The translations under genes were made by a program, and so were the position numbers. From Desulfopila sp. IMCC35006 (GTDB taxonomy: Bacteria > Desulfobacterota > Desulfobulbia > Desulfobulbales > Desulfocapsaceae), in contig NZ_SWCM01000003.1 in NCBI RefSeq assembly GCF_005116645.1, positions 124,001-188,000 of the forward strand: a stretch of DNA of 64,000 bases, in the 5' to 3' direction. The notes beneath the pieces are model-generated. The model saw only the letters and a program-made list of their open reading frames with translations. It was not told the DNA's origin and did not search any database. This document shows positions 17,764 through 25,684 of the stretch, piece by piece; position 1 is the first letter of the stretch; each line of letters starts with the position of its first letter.

Positions 17764-20088
17764 TTAAATGTGGATATCGCAAACCATGGTTGATTCAATC
17801 ATTTCAGTAAAGCTTTCAACAGGAAGCGGTTTGCTGAAATAGTACCCCTGATACACTTTGCACCCTTTTCTGTTGAGATAACCAAGTTCCAGTTCGGTCT
17901 CTACACCCTCGGCAATAACCTCCAGCCCCAGATTGTGGGCCATCATGATGATAGTATCGACCAGCACGATATCATGACTGGCATCTTTGATATCGTTGAC
18001 AAAAGAACGATCGATCTTGAGCGTATTCAGCGGCAGGCTCTGCAGGTAGCTCAGTGAGGAGTAACCGGTACCGAAATCATCTACAGAAAATTTAATGCCC
18101 ATTTGCTGGAGCAGCCTTATTTTCTGGACAATATCACTCCCGGTAGAAACAAGACTTCCTTCAGTCAGTTCGATCCCCAGATGGTGCGGATCAGCTCCGG
18201 TCTCGCTGAGGACGGCACTGACCGTGGCAACGAAATCAGGGACATCAAACTCTTTCCCGCTGATATTGACGGAAATTGTCTGTGCCTCACCAAGCAGGCC
18301 GGCATCCATCCATTTTTTGATGTTCCGGCAGGCCTCTCGCAATACCCATTGACCGATCTCCAGCATAAGCCCTGTTTCTTCTGCTATCTCGAGAAAATCG
18401 CCAGGAGGGACAATACCTCTTTCCGGATGACGCCAGCGGAGCAAAGCTTCCGCACCGAGAACTTTGCCGGAGCTATCAACCTGCGGCTGATAGAACAGGA
18501 CAAATTGTTTTTCCTCCAGGGCTTTTCTAATCTCGGTATTAAGGCGCAACCGTTCATCGGCCGCCTCCTGCATGGTTGGCAGAAAAAAGTGCACTGCATT
18601 ACGACCGGCAGCCTTGGCCCGATACATTGCGGTATCTGCCTGTTTGAGGATATCATCGACGCCCATATCATCTTTGGGAAAAAGGGTGACGCCGACGCTG
18701 GGGGTTATCTGCAGATCCCGCCCCTCAATCTTGCAGGGGGCAGAAACACAAAGGCAAAGTTCTTCGGCGATGCCCCGCACCTTATGCGCTGCCAATCCGA
18801 TGGAAGTATCCAGCTCGGTGAGAATAATAATAAATTCATCTCCGCCCATCCGGGCGGCGGTATCTTCTCGTCGGATACATTCGGAAATCCTGTCTGCCAC
18901 AACTTTGAGCAATTCATCGCCTACCGAATGGCCCAGGGAATCGTTAATCGTTTTAAAATTATCCAGGTCTAGGAACAGCAATGCGCCATAGTGACCATGC
19001 CGCCTGGATCGAGCTATTTCGTTGTTCAGGTATTCGAGCAGCAGCCGGCGATTGGGCAGCCCGGTCAGCGAGTCATACGAGGCATAATACTGAATCTGCT
19101 CCTCTGTCAGTTTTTTTTCGGTAAAATCTTCAACAATACCGACCCCGCCGGCTATGGTCTGATCCAACAAACTTATTGCTTTTAAAAAAGCCCGGATTGG
19201 CCTCGTTGCGTCACCGGTAACGGAAGTGTAACTGCCTTCATAGTACCCTTCACCGATTGTCAGAGAATCCCTGATGGCCCGGAGCATTTTTTGTTCCTGG
19301 AGCACGTCAATCATTTTTACCCCGATAAGCAGCTCCCGCGTGGAACCAAGGATTCGGAGCAATTCCTCATTGCAGTCAACAATTACACTGTCCGCATCAT
19401 AGTGAAAAATTCCTAAAGGAGCATTGATAAAAATATGCCGATACCGCTGTTCGCTGACTTTAAGAATTTTCTCCCGATCGATACTTTGCAGTCGTAACTG
19501 AATATTTTCCTGCAGGTTTTTACTGATCTTCATTGCACCGATCAGAGTGACCGCCCAGAAGAGAAAAACCAGGAGCCCCTTGAACATGCCTTCGCCAGTG
19601 CCCAGGGTCAGCATTTTTATGGTCAGAGGCAGGAGCAGCAGACTCACATATCCAGTAATAACCGGCAAAACCGGGCAGAGTGAAAAAACGCCCCCGCCCG
19701 CCATTCCGATCAGAATGACGATAAGCATTACCTGATGTGAGAGGCTGTCGGTGGGAAACAGAAAAAACGAGGCTGCCCCCCATACCGTCGCGATGGCATA
19801 GGTTCCAATCAGAAAACGCCGGTACCAGTAATCTTCATTGACGACTTTTGCCCCTTGTCTGGCAAAGTGTAACAAAAGACGAATTCTGAGTGTGGAAACA
19901 GAGAAAAATACCGCCATCCAGCCAACAAGGACAGAATGGTCAACGACGGCCCACAACGCACAGCATAAAAGCGCTGCACATACAACAGAAAAGATTACCG
20001 GTACCATAGAGTTGGCAAACAGCAGCTGTACCTGTTCTCTGAATACTTTAGTTGCTGTGTGTTTCAACATTATCATAGAGCCGGGCAA
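17764..20088 (-). CDS. Membrane-bound PAS-GGDEF-EAL cyclic-di-GMP protein
   Basis: A 774-residue bifunctional-type signalling protein. Residues about 15-200 contain six or so membrane helices of a sensory module. A PAS domain follows (RYRHIFINAPLGIFHYDADS), then a GGDEF domain with an intact RMGGDEFIIIL active site, so diguanylate cyclase activity is possible. The C-terminal EAL domain has GAEALLRWRHPERG, SVNISGKEFD and SVDDFGTGYSSLSYLQ, so the phosphodiesterase residues also look intact. It sits between two paralogous HDOD genes on the same strand; the spacing to the upstream HDOD gene is 16 bp, suggesting cotranscription. Confidence 0.94.
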   Translation of the reverse strand: MPGSMIMLKHTATKVFREQVQLLFANSMVPVIFSVVCAALLCCALWAVVDHSVLVGWMAVFFSVSTLRIRLLLHFARQGAKVVNEDYWYRRFLIGTYAIATVWGAASFFLFPTDSLSHQVMLIVILIGMAGGGVFSLCPVLPVITGYVSLLLLPLTIKMLTLGTGEGMFKGLLVFLFWAVTLIGAMKISKNLQENIQLRLQSIDREKILKVSEQRYRHIFINAPLGIFHYDADSVIVDCNEELLRILGSTRELLIGVKMIDVLQEQKMLRAIRDSLTIGEGYYEGSYTSVTGDATRPIRAFLKAISLLDQTIAGGVGIVEDFTEKKLTEEQIQYYASYDSLTGLPNRRLLLEYLNNEIARSRRHGHYGALLFLDLDNFKTINDSLGHSVGDELLKVVADRISECIRREDTAARMGGDEFIIILTELDTSIGLAAHKVRGIAEELCLCVSAPCKIEGRDLQITPSVGVTLFPKDDMGVDDILKQADTAMYRAKAAGRNAVHFFLPTMQEAADERLRLNTEIRKALEEKQFVLFYQPQVDSSGKVLGAEALLRWRHPERGIVPPGDFLEIAEETGLMLEIGQWVLREACRNIKKWMDAGLLGEAQTISVNISGKEFDVPDFVATVSAVLSETGADPHHLGIELTEGSLVSTGSDIVQKIRLLQQMGIKFSVDDFGTGYSSLSYLQSLPLNTLKIDRSFVNDIKDASHDIVLVDTIIMMAHNLGLEVIAEGVETELELGYLNRKGCKVYQGYYFSKPLPVESFTEMIESTMVCDIHI

Positions 20089-20104
20089 AAAATAAGATCA
20101 ACAT

Positions 20105-20989
20105 TCAACTGGAAAAAGCCTCTTTCAGGGTACAACCCTGGTCGTAATTATTTACCAGCCAATCAAACCATCTATATACTGCATCGACATCCCAGTCCAA
20201 TCCACAGCTTTGCCATGTAGATTGTATATCGGGCAGAGAGTTGTGCATTGCAAGCAGGAAATCGTCTTTTCCGATTGATGTCTGGTTGCAGCAATAAAAC
20301 GACAGGAAATCGGCCAATTGAATAACCGAGGCAACGTCTTTCTCCGCGGTTGCCTTATCAGGGAAATGATGCGCTTCAACAGCAGCAATGAGATTTGCCG
20401 GGAAGAGCCATTTCCGCAGCAGATGTCCTCCGACTCTGTCATGGGTGAAAGAAAAAGTGTGCAGCTCGTCACGGTGAAACTGTTCAGTGCTTAAGCCAAG
20501 CATCCAGTCCAGGGCATAATCATAGGCAAAAGTTTCCAGCATGATCAGTTTTCCTATATCGTGAATAAGTCCGCCCATAAAAGCGATATCAGGAGAGATA
20601 TTCAGATCTTTCGCCATGATCCTGGCCACCATGCCACAAACAAAAGAATGCTCCCAGAACTTATCGATTGAGGCTTTGTGCTGCCTGGCTACTTTACTGA
20701 ACGAGTTGATAAGAGCCTTGGCCAGGGCAATTCGCTGCACTTCATCAAACCCAAGGATCGACACAGCCGTTTTGATTGAATCAACCCTGTGGGGACGACC
20801 GAACAGAACAGAATTTGAAATTTTCAGAACCGTCAGGCACAGAGATTGGTCGGTAAGAATAACATCAATGACCTCTTGCGCCGAACTGGCCGGGTTACTG
20901 GTAACTGTCATCAGCCGCATCACCGTTACAGGTAGAACCGGAAAGGAGTCGATATGCTGTTTGATCAGTTCATGCCTACGTGTGTCCAT
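20105..20989 (-). CDS. HDOD domain protein, paralog of the 15703-16590 protein
   Basis: A second HDOD protein with the same architecture (DSFPVLPVTVMRLMTVTSNP, VSILGFDEVQRIALAKALIN, FMGGLIHDIGKLIML). I placed the start at ATG 20989 (MDTRRHELIKQ) because this aligns exactly with the start of the paralog; an earlier in-frame start at 21052 would add 21 basic residues with no counterpart. The gene is probably cotranscribed with the GGDEF-EAL gene downstream. A duplicated HDOD bracketing a cyclic-di-GMP enzyme suggests a local signalling module, which is inference. Confidence 0.9.
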   Translation of the reverse strand: MDTRRHELIKQHIDSFPVLPVTVMRLMTVTSNPASSAQEVIDVILTDQSLCLTVLKISNSVLFGRPHRVDSIKTAVSILGFDEVQRIALAKALINSFSKVARQHKASIDKFWEHSFVCGMVARIMAKDLNISPDIAFMGGLIHDIGKLIMLETFAYDYALDWMLGLSTEQFHRDELHTFSFTHDRVGGHLLRKWLFPANLIAAVEAHHFPDKATAEKDVASVIQLADFLSFYCCNQTSIGKDDFLLAMHNSLPDIQSTWQSCGLDWDVDAVYRWFDWLVNNYDQGCTLKEAFSS

Positions 20990-21124
20990 CTTGATTCTTT
21001 GTATAATTCTTCTTGAAAAACAGTTCTCCGCAGAAATCATCCTCCGCCTCAAATCTCAATATATCACAAGGTGGTCGCCTTTACCTAATTGGCGACGGAA
21101 AATTTTGTTGATTCATTCTTTATT

Positions 21125-21296
21125 CTGATTACCCCTCAAGCTCAGCTTGTCGAAATGGAAGGGTGTGGGCTGTTTGTTTTACGGGTCTCTGCAGCCAAGG
21201 ATGGCTGCAGCGAAGCCCCCAGGGATGGGTTTACGGCGTCCCGGGAAACGAACAGCCCACACCCTGTTTCAGTAGCTGAACTTGAGGGGTAATCAG
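21125..21296 (+). mobile_element. 172-bp MITE-like element with 10-bp target duplication, copy 1
   Basis: The element has perfect 16-bp terminal inverted repeats, CTGATTACCCCTCAAG (21125-21140) and CTTGAGGGGTAATCAG (21281-21296). Inside lie a 14-bp inverted pair (GGGTGTGGGCTGTT with AACAGCCCACACCC) and a smaller CTGCAGCC/GGCTGCAG hairpin. It is flanked on both sides by ATTCTTTATT (21115-21124 and 21297-21306), a perfect 10-bp direct repeat. It encodes no protein. The combination of terminal repeats and target duplication at unrelated sites identifies a non-autonomous transposable element; the 10-bp duplication would fit IS4- or ISAs1-type transposases, which are not in this window. Confidence 0.9.
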
Positions 21297-21410
21297 ATTC
21301 TTTATTTACAATCAGGATTTAAGCTTGCTGGCAAGTGACGGGAAAAAAGCAGGATCAGCGGCAATAACCGGAGAAGGGAAGTCGACAGCTCTACTCGTTA
21401 CAACGGGAAA

Positions 21411-21452
21411 ACAGACAGGCGGCGGAAACCAACGCACACCGCCTGTATCTGT
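21411..21452 (-). terminator. Probable terminator after the receiver-PAS-kinase gene
   Basis: On the minus strand an ACAGGCGG...CCGCCGCCTGT hairpin lies 26 bp after the stop of the receiver-PAS-kinase gene and is followed by TGTTTTCC. The stem is about 10 bp with a bulge and the U run is short, so termination strength is uncertain. Confidence 0.5.
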
Positions 21453-21477
21453 CATGGATTTTTTTTGTGCTTTCTGC

Positions 21478-22983
21478 TTAATCAGCCAGCTGAAGCGCCG
21501 ATTCCGGGGTGCCGTTCATCTGCACAAGAGGAAAACTCAAGATAAAGGTTGTCCCCACATCCGGAGTTGACTGGACATCGATGTAGCCCTGGTGGGCTTC
21601 AACGACCTCTTTTACGAGAGCCAGGCCAAGTCCGGAACCGGTAATATGCCGGGTGGCCTTGCCCTTTACCCGGAAAAAGCGATCAAAGATATGCGGGATA
21701 TCTTCCTTGCTGATCCCGATCCCTGAATCTTGTACCGAAAAATTGGCAAAACCTCCCGAGACGGAGGTGGAGAGGACCACCCGCCCTCCATCCGGGGTAT
21801 ATTTCACGCTGTTGGAGACGATATTCATCATCGCAGTGCGCATATGGTCGTAATCCACATTAAACCACCACTCCTCGCCGCACGGCTCATAACTGAGGTG
21901 TATGTTCTTTGCATCCGCCTGCGGTCTGGTAATATCGATGACTTCGCGGATCATATCCTCGCCCTTCACCGGTTCAAGGTTGAAAACAACGGTACCGCTC
22001 TCCAGTTTTGACAGATTGAGCAGGTTGTCAATGAGACGGAGCAGATCCTTGGTCCGGGTAGTCATCCGCTTATGCAGTGCATTGCAGGAACTGGCCGCCT
22101 CATGCACACAGCCTACCTGCAGGGCGTAGATCATCTGTTCGACAGAGGCCAGAGGCGATTTCAATTCATGGGCCACCATGGCAACGAAATCGGACTTCAT
22201 CCGGTCTATTTCCTTATGGGCACTGACATCCTCAAAAGTCGTCACTGAACCGATGACTACTCCCTGCTCGGTGGTCACCGGAGAACAGTAGGCGCGCAGG
22301 TACTTGCGGGAAATAGACCCGGGGGCGAATTCCCTGGTGACGACCACCGACTTACTCACCGCTTCTTTCACCATGGCCGCCGCAGCCTGATCCCGGATCG
22401 AAGCACTGAGGGGCTTGCCGATTACCGGATCAGTCTGTATCTCGAGAATCTTGATCGCCGCAGGATTATGCAATACGACGACACCGTCCGCATCGGTTAT
22501 GAGGACCGCCTCAGCCATACAGCTGAATACCGATTTCAGACGGCTCTGGGACTTATCGATGGCCTCAAGCCCACGGTTTTTCTCCTCCCGCAGCTGTTCG
22601 GTTTCGGCGCGCATGGACAGCTTATCAATGGCCCGATCAACCACCACCCGGATATAATCCGGGGTGAACGGCTTGCCGACAAAATCAAAGGCGCCCTGCT
22701 TCATGGCGGTTACGGCTTTACTGACCGTGGCAAAACCGGTTATAACGATAACCTGCACATGGGGTTGATTTTCCCGTATCCAGTCAAGAACCCCAAAGCC
22801 GTCGAGACCCGGCATCATGAGATCAGTCAGCACGATATCGAACTCCTGCTCCTGTAACAATGCCAGACCGCGGTCTCCGTCTTCAGCCTTGACTATATGG
22901 TAGCCTCTTTTGGCCAGGGCTCGTTCGACACCTTCCCGAATAACCTTTTCGTCATCGATGATCAGTATGCGCACTTTATCCAT
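21478..22983 (-). CDS. Receiver-PAS-histidine kinase hybrid
   Basis: A cytoplasmic protein of about 501 residues with an N-terminal receiver (RILIIDDEK, phospho-acceptor in DIVLTDLMMPGLDGFG, GKPFTPD), a PAS domain, a HisKA domain with VAMVAHELKSPLASVEQM (acceptor histidine) and a HATPase with DSGIGISKEDIPHIFDRFF and GSGLGLALVKEVV. No membrane segment is present. I chose ATG 22983 because the receiver starts there; a TTG at 23049 adds 22 unconserved residues. It follows a single-receiver gene and the metF/metV/hdr operon on the same strand, so it may close a phosphorelay controlling that operon. Confidence 0.93.
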   Translation of the reverse strand: MDKVRILIIDDEKVIREGVERALAKRGYHIVKAEDGDRGLALLQEQEFDIVLTDLMMPGLDGFGVLDWIRENQPHVQVIVITGFATVSKAVTAMKQGAFDFVGKPFTPDYIRVVVDRAIDKLSMRAETEQLREEKNRGLEAIDKSQSRLKSVFSCMAEAVLITDADGVVVLHNPAAIKILEIQTDPVIGKPLSASIRDQAAAAMVKEAVSKSVVVTREFAPGSISRKYLRAYCSPVTTEQGVVIGSVTTFEDVSAHKEIDRMKSDFVAMVAHELKSPLASVEQMIYALQVGCVHEAASSCNALHKRMTTRTKDLLRLIDNLLNLSKLESGTVVFNLEPVKGEDMIREVIDITRPQADAKNIHLSYEPCGEEWWFNVDYDHMRTAMMNIVSNSVKYTPDGGRVVLSTSVSGGFANFSVQDSGIGISKEDIPHIFDRFFRVKGKATRHITGSGLGLALVKEVVEAHQGYIDVQSTPDVGTTFILSFPLVQMNGTPESALQLAD

Positions 22984-23068
22984 AGCATTTTCCCGGTTGC
23001 TGAGGGGAGAAACTTCATTTTTTTGCCGCTCCTCGCGCTGGGCACGCAAGGAGTGGCAGGAGATCTGC

Positions 23069-23455
23069 TTATTTTAACCAGCTTTTAATCAGTTCCAGCA
23101 ATTCGGCCGGTTCGACCGGTTTTGGCATATAATCCTCCGCTTCACTTTCCAGCATGTCCCGATGGGTGTAGGTGCTGGTTGTCACCCGGTCGGCGACAGC
23201 GGTCAGGAGAATAATCGGGATCTTGGCCGTTTCCTTATTGCTTTTCAGTTTGACACAGGTTTCGTGGCCGTTCATGACCGGCATCATCACATCCAGCACA
23301 ATGAGATCCGGTTTTTCTTCCGCAACCGCTTCAAGCCCTTCTTTGCCGTCATAAGCCACCCTCACGTCATAACCGCCACTTTCGACTATTACTTTGACCG
23401 CTTCAACAAAATCAGGATCGTCGTCAACCAGCAGGATCTTTTTTTTCTCAGCCAT
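23069..23455 (-). CDS. Stand-alone response regulator receiver
   Basis: A 128-residue single-domain receiver (KKKILLVDDDPDF, phospho-acceptor in PDLIVLDVMMPVMNGHE, ILLTAVAD, MPKPVEP). The conserved acidic pocket, aspartate and lysine are all there. With no output domain it most likely acts as a phosphorelay shuttle or by protein contact. It lies 54 bp after metF and 85 bp before the receiver-PAS-kinase gene on the same strand. An insertion between the beta-4 strand and the KP motif (VADRVTTSTYTHRDMLESEA) is longer than usual. Confidence 0.92.
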   Translation of the reverse strand: MAEKKKILLVDDDPDFVEAVKVIVESGGYDVRVAYDGKEGLEAVAEEKPDLIVLDVMMPVMNGHETCVKLKSNKETAKIPIILLTAVADRVTTSTYTHRDMLESEAEDYMPKPVEPAELLELIKSWLK

Positions 23456-23509
23456 TTCTTTCCTCCGTTATGAGTGCTCAATGATTTTTTTCGCTCTCTT
23501 CCTCTTTCT

Positions 23510-24436
23510 TTACTCCACAACAGGTCGGGGCAGCAGTCCGGCACCGCCAACGATTTCGGCCAGTTTTTCCTCCCATTCGATGGCCATTACATGGACACCG
23601 GCAATTCCCTCCATCTCTTTGAGTTCCTGGATCTGTTCAATACACATTTCGATGCCTTTATCCGCCTGTTTTTCTTTGGGCTCGGCAGCGATACGGTTGA
23701 CCACTGCATCGGGAATATCCATACCGGCAACCATCTTGCGCATGAATTTTGCCATGCCGGCCGATTTCAACGGGGTGACTCCGGCAAGAATCTTTATCTT
23801 TTCCGGCAACCCCTCTCTTTTGGCCAGCTCCATATATTTCTTGAATTTCTCCATATTATAGATGCATTGGGTCTGAACAAAATCAGCTCCGGCCTCCATC
23901 TTCAATTTAAGGCGCGGCACCCGGATCTCAAAGGGGTCGGCAAAGGGGTTCACCGCACAGCCGATATAAAACATCGGCGCCCCCTGGAGTTTATCTCCGG
24001 ACGGGAACACCCCGTCATCACGCATGGTTTTGGCCAGGTGAATGAGCTGCATCGAGTCGATGTCAAAGACATTTTTCGCCTGCGGGTCATCGCCGAATTT
24101 CTGGTGATCGCCGGAGAGGCAGAGGAGGTTGCGCACCCCCATGGCCGAGGCCCCGAGCAGATCCGACTGCAGGGCGATCCGGTTGCGATCGCGGACCACC
24201 ATCTGAATGAGTGGTTCTATCCCCTCCTCTTTAATGAGCAGACAGCCGGCCAGCGAGCTCATGCGCACCACTGACGTCTGATTATCGGTAACATTACAGG
24301 CATCGACGTTACCTTTGACAAAAGCCGCCTTCTTCCGGACGATATCCGGGTCGGCTCCGCGGGGAGGACCGCATTCCGCTGTGACCGAAAAGTGTCCTGC
24401 CGCCAGTACCTTTTCCAGGTTGCTTCCCGATTTCAT
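23510..24436 (-). CDS. metF: Methylenetetrahydrofolate reductase (MetF)
   Basis: A 308-residue TIM-barrel flavoenzyme that interconverts 5,10-methylene- and 5-methyl-tetrahydrofolate in the methyl branch of the Wood-Ljungdahl pathway. The family opening FSVTAECGPPRGAD, DACNVTDNQTSVVRMS, VVRDRNRIALQSDLLGASAM and FVQTQCIYNMEKF are all recognisable. The ATG at 24436 forms a TAATG overlap with the metV stop and is preceded by AGGAT. Immediate linkage to metV, mvhD and hdrABC matches the MetFV-HdrABC-MvhD arrangement known from acetogens such as Moorella. Confidence 0.93.
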   Translation of the reverse strand: MKSGSNLEKVLAAGHFSVTAECGPPRGADPDIVRKKAAFVKGNVDACNVTDNQTSVVRMSSLAGCLLIKEEGIEPLIQMVVRDRNRIALQSDLLGASAMGVRNLLCLSGDHQKFGDDPQAKNVFDIDSMQLIHLAKTMRDDGVFPSGDKLQGAPMFYIGCAVNPFADPFEIRVPRLKLKMEAGADFVQTQCIYNMEKFKKYMELAKREGLPEKIKILAGVTPLKSAGMAKFMRKMVAGMDIPDAVVNRIAAEPKEKQADKGIEMCIEQIQELKEMEGIAGVHVMAIEWEEKLAEIVGGAGLLPRPVVE

Positions 24437-25101
24437 TAGATCATATCCTCCCTGATAATTCGGCGTGGACCGCCATCTCTTGAGGAATTCCATCCCTTGT
24501 AAGGTTTCAGTTTGCCATAATTTTCCATCTGATTCAGGGCCACCAGCCGATCGATAATCAGCTGCCAGCCGCATTTAGTCTCTTTATCCACTTCACAGAT
24601 TCCCTGTACCGAACCGCCACAGGGGCCATGGAAAAGTGATTTGGCACAGCGGGTAACCGGACAGATGCCCCCGGTAAGATGCAGGACGCAGTCGCCGCAT
24701 CCCTGACATCTCTCCGACCACTCCCCCTGCCGTTCGGTAACTCCGAGAAAGCCGGTATTAATCCCCGGCAAAAGCGGCGTGGTGGTAAATTTTTCGGCCA
24801 GAAACTGGATCCCCGCCCCGCAGGCGATAGACAAAACCGCTTGATAATCGGTGACATACGGCCGCATCTGCTCGACATACTCGGGGTCACACTGGCGTTC
24901 GAGGCTGACCTCCCGGATGTTGATGGTCCGGCCCGCCGCCTCTCTTGCCAGCCTTAAAGTCGAGGCCAGTACCTGGACCTCCTTTTCCCCGCCAACACGG
25001 CAGACAGTTACACAACCATGACAACCGGCCAGGACGATATTGTCATATGGCTCAAGCATCTCCATGATCTCTTCAATGGGTTTCGGTGTTCCGGTAATCA
25101 T
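24436..25101 (-). CDS. metV: Methylenetetrahydrofolate reductase C-terminal-type zinc/Fe-S subunit (MetV)
   Basis: A 221-residue partner of MetF. It carries CHGCVTVC near residue 23, CGAGIQF, and a cysteine-rich end CQGCGDCVLHLTGGICPVTR followed by GPCGGSVQG and CEVDKETKCGW, the metal and cluster ligands of the MetV family. In acetogens MetV carries Fe-S clusters that pass electrons to the MetF flavin. The gene overlaps mvhD upstream by 4 bp and metF downstream by a TAATG junction, so the three are tightly coupled. Confidence 0.92.
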   Translation of the reverse strand: MITGTPKPIEEIMEMLEPYDNIVLAGCHGCVTVCRVGGEKEVQVLASTLRLAREAAGRTINIREVSLERQCDPEYVEQMRPYVTDYQAVLSIACGAGIQFLAEKFTTTPLLPGINTGFLGVTERQGEWSERCQGCGDCVLHLTGGICPVTRCAKSLFHGPCGGSVQGICEVDKETKCGWQLIIDRLVALNQMENYGKLKPYKGWNSSRDGGPRRIIREDMI

Positions 25102-25556
25102 GTTGTCTCCTTCGCTGTTACCGCTTCAGTCTTTGTTGCACCACGCACCAGATTGATGGGGCTTGGCCCGACCTCCCGGATCTGATTGACAAACTCATTG
25201 GCAAAAGCGGCGAATTTTGAACCTTCTCCGGCACTGAGGTTGTACATTCTGATACGGTTGGGTCCGATTTTTATCCGCTCGAGAATTGCATACACCCGCT
25301 CAACACGAGCGCGGGCCCGTATATTTCCCGAGATATAATGACAATCCCCCTCCAGACAACCGATTACCATCACGCCATCCGCCCCGTTTTCAAAGGCCTT
25401 CAGCAGCAGTGACTCGTCAATGCGTCCGGTACAGGGCAGCATGACTATACTGATTGCCGGGGGATACGATCTTCTCTCCGAACCTGCCAGGTCCGCGGCA
25501 GAGTACGCTCAGTGGCGGCAGGCAAAAACAATGACACTGGGTGAAAAGTCATGCAT
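25098..25556 (-). CDS. mvhD: MvhD-type iron-sulfur subunit, selenocysteine-containing
   Basis: A 152-residue electron-transfer subunit that links an electron donor to HdrA. Starting at ATG 25556 (AAGGAA 9 bases upstream) the frame reads MHDFSPSVIVFACRH, then TGA at 25509-25511, then AYSAADLAGSERR and on through MLPCTGRIDESLLLKAFENG to the stop at 25098. MvhD proteins normally read FxCxWCxYxxADLAG here, so the TGA falls exactly on the second cysteine of a CxxC pair, giving CxxU. Downstream signatures GADGVMVIGCLEGDCHY are intact. A frame starting only at the internal ATG 25442 would lose the conserved N-terminus. Selenocysteine is inferred from position; selA/selB are outside the window. Confidence 0.88.
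25481..25508 (-). promoter_or_regulatory. Candidate bacterial SECIS hairpin after the mvhD UGA
   Basis: Directly downstream of the in-frame UGA the mRNA can form CUGCCG/UGGCAG (25501-25496 with 25489-25484), closing a short CGGACC loop with guanines near its 5' side, as bacterial SECIS loops require. It begins 7 bases after the UGA, somewhat closer than in E. coli fdhF. The hairpin is real by sequence; its function is inferred. Confidence 0.5.
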
Positions 25557-25577
25557 GGTTTTTATTCCTTTAGGGGT

Positions 25578-25659
25578 TTAGTGACTTAGAAAGTCTTTTT
25601 CGGCTTTTTGAAAAAGACTTTCGTGAAGGAACTTACCCCGCAACGCTTTTGGGCGGGGT
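25578..25659 (-). repeat. Dispersed hairpin repeat / 5'-UTR element upstream of mvhD
   Basis: Read toward mvhD it comprises an ACCCCGC/GCGGGGT hairpin, the conserved spacer TAAGTTCCTTCACGAAA, a 13-bp perfect hairpin (GAAAGTCTTTTTC with GAAAAAGACTTTC) and the conserved TTTCTAAGTCACTAA, ending just before the mvhD ribosome site. The same conserved blocks in the same order and orientation precede dtd at 41987-42074, but there the central hairpin stem has a completely different sequence. It fills most of the 128-bp gap between hdrA and mvhD. Confidence 0.85.
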
Positions 25660-25684
25660 GGAACTTCTCGCAACATCAAAAAAA

